61,554 bases of DNA. Source: Halomonas sp. PR-M31. Lineage in GTDB: Bacteria; Pseudomonadota; Gammaproteobacteria; Pseudomonadales; Halomonadaceae. The notes under the pieces were generated by a model. That model was not told where the DNA came from. It saw nothing but the letters and a program-made list of their open reading frames with translations, and did not search any database. How positions within the stretch are numbered: the stretch's first letter is position 1; the number at the start of each line of letters is the position of its first letter. The stretch lies in the NCBI RefSeq assembly GCF_001039575.1, contig NZ_JIBT01000063.1, forward strand, positions 1-61,554. The letters run 5' to 3'. Below are positions 44,703-53,502 of this stretch, piece by piece. Both the position numbers and the translations under genes were made by a program.

Positions 44703-45788
44703 TCATTCTCCCAAAGTGAAACGGGCGACATTGGTACCGGCGGCCCGGGTGCCGAGATCTACTTCCTCGCCACGATACCGCAGTTCGACGCCGCTGGCAT
44801 TGCCTATCGTCAAACGAAAGGGCGGTTCACCCTCTGCGGTGGCCTCGGTACCTGCTGATTGTAGACCGACCAGGATACGCTGCTCGGTCGCATCGAAAAC
44901 CTCGGTCCAGGATTCTTCGTTGAACACGAAAACCAGACGTTGACTGTCAGGTGCTGTGGCCGGTGGTGTTTCGGTGTTTTCTTCGCTGGTGCTGGTGACG
45001 TCGTTGGTGGTTTGCTCTTCGGGCTGCCCGTTTGGAACATCATTGTCGTCATCGGACATGTCCGGTGCGGTGGCCGGCTCGATCATGCTGGCATCAGCAT
45101 CAGCATCAGCATCAGCATCGGCTACGGAGTCATCGTTGGATGCTTCTTGCGTATCGACGGTTTCATCGGTGGTGGCGCTTTCGTCAACCAGTCCCAGTAC
45201 CTCGTCTTCCGCCGGTAGTGGCGGAAGATCGGTATCATTTTCGCTGGAAGCAGAAGCCGCGGCGTTGTCGGGGGTTGCGCCATCAACGTCGCTCGCCGGG
45301 TTTTCGTTCAAGGTCTCCATTTCGGCAGATTCCCCGAGTCCTAGCCCGTCGAAGATGTCGTTGCCGTTACGGCTTTGCCACCACAGCAGCGTCAGGGCGA
45401 TCAGACCGAGAACGACGAGCACCGTTACCAGCTTGAAGACCCAAGGGCCGACCCGGGAAGCCGGCTTGGCATTGTGCACCGGCGTGACCTTGCGTTCATG
45501 GTCGCTGTGGCCGTGCTGGCTGTTGTAGATATCCACGACTTCCCGCTCATCGATTCCCATCAGACGGGCGTAGGCGCGCAGATAACCGCGTCGATAAGCG
45601 GCAATGGGCACTTCGTCGTAGCGGTCCGCCTCCAGCCCGGCGACAACCGCCGGGCGCAGATTGAGCTGTATGGCCACTTCCTCGAGGCTGAGTCCTTGAC
45701 GCTCACGCTCGCTTTTTAAAAGCTTGCCGGCGGATCCGGAATGCGCTGGCTCGAAACTGGTTTGCTGTCGTTCTTGTATGTCGCTCAT
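44703..45788 (-). CDS. rodZ: Cell-shape protein RodZ
   Basis: 361 residues from the ATG at 45788. An HTH_25 domain (about 20-92: GKLLKSERERQGLSLEEVAI...) binds MreB. One transmembrane helix lies at 115-138. A low-complexity acidic linker (about 145-275) and a C-terminal DUF4115 domain in the periplasm follow. The linker contains a run of alternating Ala-Asp encoded by a hexanucleotide repeat (45091-45120). RodZ couples MreB to the wall-synthesis machinery. Upstream is pilW, downstream ispG. Confidence 0.94.
   Translation of the reverse strand: MSDIQERQQTSFEPAHSGSAGKLLKSERERQGLSLEEVAIQLNLRPAVVAGLEADRYDEVPIAAYRRGYLRAYARLMGIDEREVVDIYNSQHGHSDHERKVTPVHNAKPASRVGPWVFKLVTVLVVLGLIALTLLWWQSRNGNDIFDGLGLGESAEMETLNENPASDVDGATPDNAAASASSENDTDLPPLPAEDEVLGLVDESATTDETVDTQEASNDDSVADADADADADASMIEPATAPDMSDDDNDVPNGQPEEQTTNDVTSTSEENTETPPATAPDSQRLVFVFNEESWTEVFDATEQRILVGLQSAGTEATAEGEPPFRLTIGNASGVELRYRGEEVDLGTRAAGTNVARFTLGE
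45091..45120 (-). repeat. Hexanucleotide repeat inside rodZ
   Basis: Five GCATCA units (the last one GCATCG) encode the Ala-Asp alternation in the periplasmic linker. Gains or losses of a unit stay in frame and would change linker length only. Confidence 0.85.
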
Positions 45789-45816
45789 GAGTGAGCCTTC
45801 CTCTTCGATTCGGGGG

Positions 45817-46566
45817 TCAAGGGTCGTCTCGGGCATCGAGCTGGCGCGAATAGAAAGCAGCGGAGGCACTGTCGCCTCGAGCTATAGCGAGCTGCTGTGC
45901 CAGTTTGAGGCTTTCCGGTGTGGTGCCGGCCAAACGAATGAAGGATTGCAGCTGCTCCCAGGCCCGCTGGTCATTGCCTTGGGCATAGTCGATGCGCGCA
46001 AGCACCAAGTAGCTGCGGGCGCTGCGGGGATCCACTGCCTGGGCACGGGTCAGGCTCGTGCGTGAGGCAGTAGCGTCACCCAGCTCCCACTGACATAGGC
46101 CCAGATTGGTGAGTAGCTGGGCACGGTTGGTGTACTTGATATCCTGTGATGCGCGTTCGAGCTGGCTGCAGGACTCTTCAATGCGGCCCTGGGAATATAG
46201 AAAGGCTGCGTAGTTGTTACGCCCTTGAGTGAACCCGGGTTCGATGGCCAGTGCTCGACGAAAAAAGCGATCCGCCATGGCGCTTTCACCTTGGCGTTGA
46301 TAGAGCATTGCCTGGACCTGCAGTGCTCGAGGAGAGTCGGAGTCGATCTCGAGGGCCCGATCGAGCTTGGCCTGGGCGCGGGGCAGATTGCCCTGCTCCA
46401 TGTACTCGACGGCCATGGTGGTATTGAGTTCGAGGGCCTGCTTGGCATCCGTTGCCGCATTGTTCAGGCCAGGCCCGGTTTCCACGGCGCAGCCCGACAG
46501 CCATATCAAGGCGAACAGTACGGCGCATGGCCTGCCGAGCATCGGAAGATAGCGAAATAGGCTCAT
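45817..46566 (-). CDS. pilW: Type IV pilus biogenesis/stability lipoprotein PilW/PilF
   Basis: 249 residues from the ATG at 46566, with GAGGG upstream; the longer frame to 46803 runs into rlmN's upstream region. Lipobox WLSGC gives Cys26. Six TPR-like units follow (e.g. AVEYMEQGNLPRAQAKLDRA, ALAIEPGFTQGRNNYAAFLY). PilW/PilF is the pilotin for the PilQ secretin. Together with dprA it suggests capacity for pili and DNA uptake, though no pilus structural genes are in view. Confidence 0.9.
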   Translation of the reverse strand: MSLFRYLPMLGRPCAVLFALIWLSGCAVETGPGLNNAATDAKQALELNTTMAVEYMEQGNLPRAQAKLDRALEIDSDSPRALQVQAMLYQRQGESAMADRFFRRALAIEPGFTQGRNNYAAFLYSQGRIEESCSQLERASQDIKYTNRAQLLTNLGLCQWELGDATASRTSLTRAQAVDPRSARSYLVLARIDYAQGNDQRAWEQLQSFIRLAGTTPESLKLAQQLAIARGDSASAAFYSRQLDARDDP

Positions 46567-46702
46567 GGGACCCTCTATGAGCAGGCTCTGACCAGGCTGC
46601 ATCAAGCGCCGAAAAATGACTAGGTTGGTTAACGTTAGTATTAGATAAAACGTACTCATCAAAGCGTTGTAAGCGCCTGAAGTCAAGGTTGCCTTATTTT
46701 GG

Positions 46703-47841
46703 TTAATCGGCGTCGATCTGTATCGATTGAATATAGCGCTCATGACGCCGGGTTTTATCCTTGACTCGCCCGACCAATTGACCACAGGCCGCGTCGATAT
46801 CATCGCCCCGGGTCATGCGGATCGGGGCCGTATAGCCCAGTTCATACAGCCATTGCTGAAAGCGCATGGCCTGGTTACGCGAGGGTTTCTCGTAACCGGA
46901 GTGAGGGAAGGGGTTGAAAGGAATCAGATTGATCTTGCAGGGTAATTCCTTGAGTAGCGCGGCAAGCTGCTCGGCGTGCTGGCGCTGATCGTTGACGTCC
47001 TTGATCAGGGTGTACTCGATGGTCACCATGCGTCGATCGGCGCCTTTCGCCAAATAGCGCTGACAGGCATCCAGCAGGGCGCGAATATTGTACTTGCGGT
47101 TGAGCGGCACCAGCTCGTTGCGCAATTCGTCGTTGGCCGCGTGCAAGGAAATGGCCAGGCTCACGTCCAGCTCGTCCCCGAGCTTGTCGATCATGGGCAC
47201 GACGCCTGAAGTCGATAGGGTAACCCGACGCTTGGAAAGCCCATAAGCAGTGTCGTCGAGCATCAGTTTCATCGCCGGCACGACGTTATCGTAATTGAGC
47301 AAGGGCTCGCCCATGCCCATCATCACCACATTGGTCACCGGACGACTGATACTGTCCTGGCGCGGCCCGGCGCTGCGCGAGGCCACCCACACCTGGCCGA
47401 TGATCTCGGCAGCGCTCAGATTGCGCTGAAACCCCTGCTTGCCGGTGGAACAGAAGCTGCAATCCAGGGTACAGCCCACCTGGGAAGAGACGCACAGCGT
47501 GCGGCGATTGCCGTTTTCCGATGGGATCAGCACCGTTTCCACATAGCTGCCCCCTTCGACCTCCAGTACCCATTTGCGCGTGCCGTCTTTCGAAGCGCCT
47601 TCGTAGACCACGCTTGGTCCTTGTATCTGCGCCACTTCAGCCAAGCGCGTGCGCAGGGACTTGGACAGGTTGGTCATGGCGTCAAAGCTGTCGCAGCCTC
47701 ATGGTGAATCCATTTCATCACCTGGGTTGCGCGAAACTTCTTCTCTCCGATGGACACAAAGAAAGCTTCCATCTGCTCTCGGGAAAGGCCGAGCAGGTTG
47801 GTGCGAGTAGGGCTTGAAGAAGCGGAGGCGAGTGCGGTCAT
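46703..47841 (-). CDS. rlmN: Dual-specificity 23S rRNA/tRNA adenine-C2 methyltransferase RlmN (single-base frameshift near 47687)
   Basis: Two frames together encode about 379 residues. The N-terminal part ([36 protein letters not shown]) is in one frame. The radical-SAM domain with [15 protein letters not shown] (C-x3-C-x2-C), [13 protein letters not shown] and a C-terminal conserved Cys region is in the other. One T is missing in the TTT run after GCG ACA GC; restoring it joins EAATAF to DAMTNLSK. RlmN methylates A2503 of 23S rRNA. All motifs are preserved, so a sequencing error is likely. Confidence 0.93.
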
Positions 47842-47882
47842 GAGGGTATCGATACGTCGTGGAAAACGTCTTGAAGCAGAGA

Positions 47883-47903
47883 GCGGGGGCAGCGTGCCCC
47901 CGC
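47883..47903 (-). terminator. Hairpin between ndk and rlmN
   Basis: GCGGGGGCA (47883-47891) pairs with TGCCCCCGC (47895-47903) around a 3-base loop. On the minus strand it starts 9 bases after ndk. A T-run is missing (TCTCTGCTTC follows), so it may stabilise the ndk 3' end rather than terminate fully. Confidence 0.55.
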
Positions 47904-47912
47904 GGCGTCGGA

Positions 47913-48341
47913 TCACCCGCGCGGGCAGATCTCGTCATTGCCGAAGAAGTAGGACACTTCACGCTCGGCGGATTCAGGTGAGTCGGAGCCATGGGCGGCA
48001 TTGGCGTCAATGGATTCGGCGAAATCGGCGCGAATGGTGCCCGGTGCGGCTTCCTTGGGATTAGTAGCCCCCATCAGGTCGCGGTTTTTGGCGATGGCGT
48101 CGTCGCCCTCGAGTACCTGGATCATCACCGGACCGGAGGTCATGAAGCCCACCAGGTCGTTGAAGAATCCGCGCTCCTTGTGCTCTGCATAAAAGCCCTC
48201 AGCCTGCTCTCGGGAAAGATGCTGCATCTTGGCGGCGACGATCTTGAGACCGGCCTTCTCGAAACGGCTGTAAATCTCACCGATCACATTCTTTGCGACG
48301 GCGTCGGGCTTGATGATGGACAGAGTGCGTTGATCAGCCAT
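47913..48341 (-). CDS. ndk: Nucleoside diphosphate kinase
   Basis: 142 residues from the ATG at 48341 with GGAG upstream. [19 protein letters not shown], the phosphate-binding [12 protein letters not shown] and the active-site His in [20 protein letters not shown] are diagnostic. It equilibrates NTP pools. It lies between iscA and rlmN as in many gammaproteobacteria. Confidence 0.97.
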   Translation of the reverse strand: MADQRTLSIIKPDAVAKNVIGEIYSRFEKAGLKIVAAKMQHLSREQAEGFYAEHKERGFFNDLVGFMTSGPVMIQVLEGDDAIAKNRDLMGATNPKEAAPGTIRADFAESIDANAAHGSDSPESAEREVSYFFGNDEICPRG

Positions 48342-48520
48342 TTCGGATAACTCCATTAAGTGAACGAGGTGTGAGACGGCTGCGCGCCGCAGGAGCGGCG
48401 CGCAAAGGACATGATTCAATGTATGAAAGTATATTCATCATCGAAAAATCGCGCCATTATAGCGACTTGCTGCCAACAACGCATCAAGACATCAATGCCT
48501 GTGGCTGTATGCTGGCAGCC

Positions 48521-48847
48521 CTATACGGTAAAGCTCTCACCACAGCCGCACTGATCCTTGACGTTGGGGTTGTTGAAGCGAAAGAAGCGGTTAAGTCCTT
48601 CCGAGACATAGTCGACTTCACTACCGTCGAGCATGGTCAATGCTTCCGGCGCGACGAACACCCTGGCCCCATGTTCTTCAAAAGCGACATCGTTGCTCGC
48701 TTCCTGGTCGGCGAAGTCAAGAACGTAGCTATAGCCTGAGCAGCCGCTGGGCTTCACGGTCACTCGTAGGCCAAGGCCATGGCCGCGCTCATCCAGCGCC
48801 TGACGGATCTGTTGGGCGGCGGCGGGTGTAATCGAAAATTGTGCCAT
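48521..48847 (-). CDS. iscA: A-type iron-sulfur carrier IscA
   Basis: 108 residues with the HesB fold. Cluster ligands are Cys36 (KPSGCSGYSY), Cys100 and Cys102 (DQCGCGESFTV). IscA delivers [4Fe-4S] clusters or iron. It follows iscS after 9 bases. The scaffold gene iscU, which normally lies between iscS and iscA, is absent. Confidence 0.92.
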   Translation of the reverse strand: MAQFSITPAAAQQIRQALDERGHGLGLRVTVKPSGCSGYSYVLDFADQEASNDVAFEEHGARVFVAPEALTMLDGSEVDYVSEGLNRFFRFNNPNVKDQCGCGESFTV

Positions 48848-48856
48848 AAAGCCTCC

Positions 48857-50014
48857 TTAATGATGGGTCGTTGCGCTCAGCGCGTGCCGCAGCTCTACCA
48901 GCGCGGCATCGATATCGGCTTCAGTGGTGAAGCGCCCGAAGCTGAAGCGCAGCGACGTCAGCGCCCGCGCTCGCGGCACACCGATACCTTTCAATACATA
49001 GGACGGCTCGACGCTTGCAGAGTTGCAGGCCGAGCCGGTAGAAACCGCAATGCCTCTCAAGGCCATCAACAACGACTCCCCATCGATACCTTCAAAGGCA
49101 AGATTGACGATATTGGGCACGGAGACATCGACCTGGGTATTGCGATGAACGTTGCCCAGATCTTCAAGACCGTCGAGAAAACGGGTGGCGAGATCGGCGA
49201 TACGAGCCTGATCCGCCTCTCCTTCACTCTTGGCCAGGGCAAAAGCCTCGCCCATGCCAGCGATCTGATGAGTCGGCAGCGTGCCGGAGCGCATGCCGCG
49301 CTCATGACCGCCGCCATGAATCAATGCCTCGACGCGAATCTCCGGACTGCGGCGCACGTAGAGCGCACCGATACCCTTGGGGCCATAGGCCTTGTGCCCT
49401 GACAAGGACATCAGATCGATGCCCAGGCGCGCTACATCCAGCTCGATACGACCTGCCGCCTGGGCCGCATCCACATGGAAGGCGGCCCCGCGGGCGTGAG
49501 CGATTTCAGCAAGCGCCGCCAGATCATTGATGGTGCCAAGCTCGTTGTTGACTGCCATCAGCGACACCAGCACCGTATCGTTTCGCATTGCCTGGGCAAG
49601 CTTGGTGGGCGAAATGCGCCCGTCCGGTTCTGGGGTCAGCCAGGTAACGTCGAAACCTTCCGCTTCCAGGGCGCTTGCGGTATCGATGACCGCTTTGTGT
49701 TCGATGACAGACGTCACCAGATGACGACCACGGCCACGATTGGCGCGCATGAACCCGATCAGAGCCAGGTTGTCCGCCTCCGTGGCTCCGGAGGTCCAAA
49801 CGATTTCTCGAGGATCGGCGTTGACAAGATCCGCCACCTGACGACGCGCACCCTCTACGATCTGCTCTGCCTGCCAGCCCAGCATGTGGCTGCGGGAAGC
49901 CGGGTTGGCGAAGATACCGTCCAGGGTCAGATGCCGCGCCATGATGTCAGCGACCCGAGGATCCACCGGGGTTGTGGCGGCATAATCAAGATAGATGGAG
50001 GCAGTAGTGGCCAT
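48857..50014 (-). CDS. iscS: Cysteine desulfurase IscS
   Basis: 385 residues from the ATG at 50014. YLDYAATTPVDPRV at the start, the PLP lysine in SLSGHKAYGPKG and the sulfur-carrying Cys in STGSACNSASVEPSYVLKG identify group I desulfurases. It supplies sulfur for iron-sulfur clusters and tRNA thiolation. It is slightly shorter than E. coli IscS (404), mostly at the C-terminus, where IscU/Fdx contacts are made; this agrees with the absence of iscU and fdx here. Confidence 0.95.
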   Translation of the reverse strand: MATTASIYLDYAATTPVDPRVADIMARHLTLDGIFANPASRSHMLGWQAEQIVEGARRQVADLVNADPREIVWTSGATEADNLALIGFMRANRGRGRHLVTSVIEHKAVIDTASALEAEGFDVTWLTPEPDGRISPTKLAQAMRNDTVLVSLMAVNNELGTINDLAALAEIAHARGAAFHVDAAQAAGRIELDVARLGIDLMSLSGHKAYGPKGIGALYVRRSPEIRVEALIHGGGHERGMRSGTLPTHQIAGMGEAFALAKSEGEADQARIADLATRFLDGLEDLGNVHRNTQVDVSVPNIVNLAFEGIDGESLLMALRGIAVSTGSACNSASVEPSYVLKGIGVPRARALTSLRFSFGRFTTEADIDAALVELRHALSATTHH

Positions 50015-50039
50015 GAAGGTATTCGTCGTCCTGGAACAA

Positions 50040-50510
50040 TTAAAGTGTGTCGATGACGATCGTATCACTCGTGAGTCGTTGCCGCTGTCGGGCGGCAATG
50101 CTGCGCACTTCATGACGATCGATCAAATCCGCCAGAGACACGCCGTCGAGAAAACCATGAATCTCGTCGGAGAGTTCGCACCATAGATGATGGGTCAGGC
50201 AGGTATGGCCTGCCTGGCAATCCGCCAACCCCTGACAGCGGGTCGCATCCACGGATTCATCGACTGCATCAATGACCCGAGCCACGGAGACCTGGGCCGG
50301 TGCCACGGCCAATCGATAGCCGCCGCCGGGACCGCGCACGCTGGTAACGAGCGCTGCGCGACGCAGCCGGGCAAAGAGCTGCTCGAGATAGGACAGCGAA
50401 ATATCCTGGCGTCTGGAAATGTCCGCCAGACTGACTGGGCGCTGGCCGGCATGCAGGGCCAGATCGAGCATGGCGGTGACGGCGTAGCGTCCTTTCGTAG
50501 TCAAGCGCAT
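50040..50510 (-). CDS. iscR: Iron-sulfur cluster regulator IscR
   Basis: 156 residues of the Rrf2 family. The winged HTH lies at about 1-75 ([40 protein letters not shown]). The cluster ligands are in [20 protein letters not shown] (three Cys and a His). The [2Fe-2S] form represses isc genes. It is the first gene before iscS; a dyad upstream (50543-50558) may be its operator. Confidence 0.94.
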   Translation of the reverse strand: MRLTTKGRYAVTAMLDLALHAGQRPVSLADISRRQDISLSYLEQLFARLRRAALVTSVRGPGGGYRLAVAPAQVSVARVIDAVDESVDATRCQGLADCQAGHTCLTHHLWCELSDEIHGFLDGVSLADLIDRHEVRSIAARQRQRLTSDTIVIDTL

Positions 50511-50542
50511 AAAGTGTCAGACGCGAAAATCGATCAAATGAG

Positions 50543-50558
50543 TGACCGTGAACGGTCA
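50543..50558. promoter_or_regulatory. Dyad upstream of iscR
   Basis: TGACCG-TGAA-CGGTCA is a perfect 6-bp-arm dyad 33 bases before the iscR start. It does not match the E. coli IscR type 1 motif closely. A second palindrome, TCTCAT-T-ATGAGA, lies at 50610-50622. Either could serve autoregulation. Confidence 0.4.
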
Positions 50559-50660
50559 GAATATTCAGCCGAAAAAGCACTGTTACATGCCCCTCGACGT
50601 TATGTTGGCTCTCATTATGAGAAAACCCAGTAGAATGGTCAACAATTCCCGTCTTGCTGC

Positions 50661-51587
50661 TCAGCGGCCACTTTCGGTCTGACGAGGAACGGTTGATGAG
50701 GAGTTGGGCGTCGTAGAAGAACGTTGGGATTCGGAAACATCATTCTCATCCGCAGACGACGTTTGTTGCCTTGAAGCGTTTTTCTGAATAGGCGGGCAGG
50801 CGCTGTCGACCTCCTCGAGAACCCCGGCAAAATCCTCGTTTCGCAGCTCAGGAAGCTGTCCCGAGCGATAGCTGGCATCGAGCTTGCGCAAGGTGGCGCA
50901 CATGACTTCGATGCGTTGGTCCACCGCGTGCATGTGATCGAGCATGGCCTGCATGGAATGGGCCACCGGGTCCGGCATGTCCTGACTCACCCCGTAAGCG
51001 TCGAAGCCGAATTTTTGGCGTATCGCTTCGCGACGTTCCGGATCAAAGACAGGTTCTTCCTCCACGTCCGGCTTGGCTCGCTTGACGATCTTGCCCGGAA
51101 TGCCGACGACCGTGGCGCCTGCGGGCACCGCCTTGGTGACCACCGCGTTGGAGCCTATCTTGGCGCCGGCACCCACGGTGAACGGACCGAGAATTTTGGC
51201 GCCGGCTCCCACGATCACGCCGTCTCCAAGTGTGGGGTGACGTTTGCCCTTGTTCCAGCTGGTGCCACCAAGGGTAACTCCTTGATACAAAGTGACATCG
51301 TTGCCGACCTCGGCGGTTTCACCGATGACCACCCCCAGGCCATGATCGATGAAGAAGCGTCGACCAATGGTCGCCCCTGGGTGGATCTCGATACCGGTCA
51401 GCCAGCGAAACAGCGTCGACAGGGTGCGCGCCAACCATTTTAGGTTTTTCTGCCACAGCCAATGGCTCAAACGATGAGCAAGCAGCGCATGAAGCCCAGG
51501 GTAGTTGGTCAGCACTTCGAACACATTGCGGGCTGCCGGGTCCCGTGCGAACACGCTGTTGATGTCTTCTCGCAGACGGCTGAACAT
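50661..51587 (-). CDS. cysE: Serine O-acetyltransferase
   Basis: 308 residues from the ATG at 51587. Left-handed beta-helix hexapeptides include [40 protein letters not shown] and [20 protein letters not shown]. It makes O-acetylserine for cysteine synthesis. The last 90 residues are an extra, Ser/Thr/Gln-rich low-complexity tail. Adjacent to iscR, linking cysteine supply with cluster assembly. Confidence 0.95.
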   Translation of the reverse strand: MFSRLREDINSVFARDPAARNVFEVLTNYPGLHALLAHRLSHWLWQKNLKWLARTLSTLFRWLTGIEIHPGATIGRRFFIDHGLGVVIGETAEVGNDVTLYQGVTLGGTSWNKGKRHPTLGDGVIVGAGAKILGPFTVGAGAKIGSNAVVTKAVPAGATVVGIPGKIVKRAKPDVEEEPVFDPERREAIRQKFGFDAYGVSQDMPDPVAHSMQAMLDHMHAVDQRIEVMCATLRKLDASYRSGQLPELRNEDFAGVLEEVDSACPPIQKNASRQQTSSADENDVSESQRSSTTPNSSSTVPRQTESGR

Positions 51588-51700
51588 GAGCAATCCTTGT
51601 TTGGGCCTAGTCGGCATTGGGCTGTCGCGATGCCTGAGCATTTCATTATTGGGGTGTGCTGACAGCCCTGCAAGAGATAGTCGGCATCGATGCGAGGGTG

Positions 51701-52480
51701 TCAGCGCGCGTTATTGGCCTTTTTCTCCATGGCGGTGAGGATGCCGCGCAGGATGCTGATTTCCATTTGATCCGGCCTGGCGCGTAGATACAGGCGTCGC
51801 AAGCGGGCCATTAATTGTCGAGGCTTGGCCGGATCGTGAAACTCGACGGCGATCAGGGCGCGCTCCAAATGAGTGAAAAAGCGCTCCATATCCGCATGGC
51901 TAGCCAAGGGGCTGTCCCATTCGACGCCGAAGGAAGTAGGCACTTCACCAGTGTCTGATGGCGACTCTTGAAGCCAGGCCTGACGACACTCATAGGCCAG
52001 CACCTGCACCGCTGCGGCCAAGTTCAGGGAGCTGAAGTCCGGGTTGGCGGGGATGTTCACGTGACGATGGCAGCGCTGAAGTTCTTCGTTGGTCAGGCCG
52101 CTGTCTTCGCGACCGAAGACCAGCGCCACTCTCGCTTCCTGGGACGACAGCTCGCTTGTCAGGGTATCGCTCAACTGTCGTGGCGTGAGCATTGGCCAGG
52201 GCAGAGTGCGTGAACGGGCGCTGGCGCCCACGACCAGGGTGGCATCTGCCACCGCGTCATCGAGTGACGTATGAATGGGAGCGGCGGCAACTAGCGCGTC
52301 TGCACCCGAGGCACGAGAAATAGCTTCGCTGGTGCGTACCTCGCAGCGGGGTGCGACCAAAGCTAGATCCGTGAGCCCCATGTTCTTCATCGCCCGAGCC
52401 ACGCCTCCAATATTGCCGGGATGGCTGGTACCGATGAGGACGACGCGCAGTTGGGCAAGAGAGAAGGGGTGATCGAGCAT
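51701..52480 (-). CDS. trmJ: tRNA (cytidine/uridine-32-2'-O)-methyltransferase TrmJ
   Basis: 259 residues of the SPOUT class. [20 protein letters not shown] at the N-terminus, [20 protein letters not shown] and [20 protein letters not shown] form the knot and SAM site. A C-terminal helical extension (from about 165) distinguishes TrmJ from TrmL. Divergent from suhB, next to cysE/iscR, the usual place. Confidence 0.95.
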   Translation of the reverse strand: MLDHPFSLAQLRVVLIGTSHPGNIGGVARAMKNMGLTDLALVAPRCEVRTSEAISRASGADALVAAAPIHTSLDDAVADATLVVGASARSRTLPWPMLTPRQLSDTLTSELSSQEARVALVFGREDSGLTNEELQRCHRHVNIPANPDFSSLNLAAAVQVLAYECRQAWLQESPSDTGEVPTSFGVEWDSPLASHADMERFFTHLERALIAVEFHDPAKPRQLMARLRRLYLRARPDQMEISILRGILTAMEKKANNAR

Positions 52481-52641
52481 TGTGGGGCCATTGGGAAGTC
52501 GAAGCGAATTCCGCGAAGTTTATCACGGCGGCACTGGGTGACGATGCCGACGGATTCTCATGGCTCAAAATACGACTTTTTGCTAGGATGCAGGCGTTCT
52601 TTAACAGTCCTCAACAGTCATCGACTCCTCAAGGCCCGATC

Positions 52642-53436
52642 ATGCATCCGATGGTCCAATTCGCGCTGCGTGCTGCACGCAGTGCCGCCGAACAATTCCT
52701 GCGTGTTCGTGAGCGTATCGAAGGCGCTCACGAAGATTACAATATTCAAGGCTTGCTCGAAGATACCGGGCGCAATGCCGAGACATTGATCGTTCGTCAG
52801 CTCGCCCGGGGCTATCCGCAACATGGCGTCGTGGGTCGCTTCACCCCTCATCGCGACGGCGAGGGCGAAGGCCGCGACATTCTCTGGAAGATCGAGCCTT
52901 TCCACGGCTATTCCAATCTTGGCGTGGCAGGCAGAGACTTCGCCTTGTCCCTGGTATGCCTGGTTAAGGGTCGGCCTGAACATGCGATCATCATTTGCCC
53001 TTTCAGCGACGACGAATATCTGGCTAGCCGAGGCCGTGGCGCTCAGCACAATGGCAAGCGTATTCGCGTGAGCAAGGCAAACCAGGTGAGCAATATCCGC
53101 ATAGCCATGGGCCTGCCGGATAGCGAACTGCGCCAGCGTCATCTACCCACCTACTTGCATCTGGTGCAGCGTCTTGGCCCGCAGGTCGATACGTTGACTG
53201 CCACGGGCTGTCCGCTATTGGATATCGCCGAGATGACTGCCGGCCGTGCCGATGCGGTGGTGGTGCTTGGGCTCGAAGAGCAGGATAGCCAGGTGGGAAC
53301 GCTGCTGCTCAAGGAAGCAGGCGCCTTGATGGGTGGCCCGGACGGCGTCCCCAGCGTGAGCGTCGAAGGCAACCTGATGGCCGCCGGACCGCGACTCTAC
53401 AAAGCGATGGTGCAACTGCTGAAAACCTCGGCTTGA
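52642..53436 (+). CDS. suhB: SuhB-like inositol monophosphatase family protein with degenerate metal site
   Basis: 264 residues from the ATG at 52642. Position beside trmJ-cysE-iscR and the overall fold (MHPMVQFALRAARSAAEQFL; TGCPLLDIAEMTAGRADAVV) fit SuhB. The metal-binding signature WxxDPxDGTxNF reads W82-K-I-E-P-F-H-G-Y-S-N92, so the Asp residues equivalent to D84 and D87 of E. coli are Glu and His. The Glu of the EES motif is not present either (VVGRF). The WDxAAG motif is QDSQVG. The protein is probably not an active phosphatase. SuhB also acts as a Nus-type factor in rRNA antitermination, which needs no catalysis, so that is the likely role. Confidence 0.85.
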   Translation: MHPMVQFALRAARSAAEQFLRVRERIEGAHEDYNIQGLLEDTGRNAETLIVRQLARGYPQHGVVGRFTPHRDGEGEGRDILWKIEPFHGYSNLGVAGRDFALSLVCLVKGRPEHAIIICPFSDDEYLASRGRGAQHNGKRIRVSKANQVSNIRIAMGLPDSELRQRHLPTYLHLVQRLGPQVDTLTATGCPLLDIAEMTAGRADAVVVLGLEEQDSQVGTLLLKEAGALMGGPDGVPSVSVEGNLMAAGPRLYKAMVQLLKTSA

Positions 53437-53469
53437 AAAACGCCCTAAACAGAAAATCTGTAATGCAAG

Positions 53470-53496
53470 CCCCCGCTCGATCAAGCGGGGGTTTTT
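53470..53496 (+). terminator. Intrinsic terminator after suhB
   Basis: CCCCCGCT (53470-53477) and AGCGGGGG (53484-53491) form a perfect 8-bp stem followed by TTTTT (53492-53496). It serves suhB on the plus strand. The yjiH gene ends convergently at 53503, so the hairpin may also protect from that side. Confidence 0.88.
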
Positions 53497-53502
53497 GCGT
53501 TT

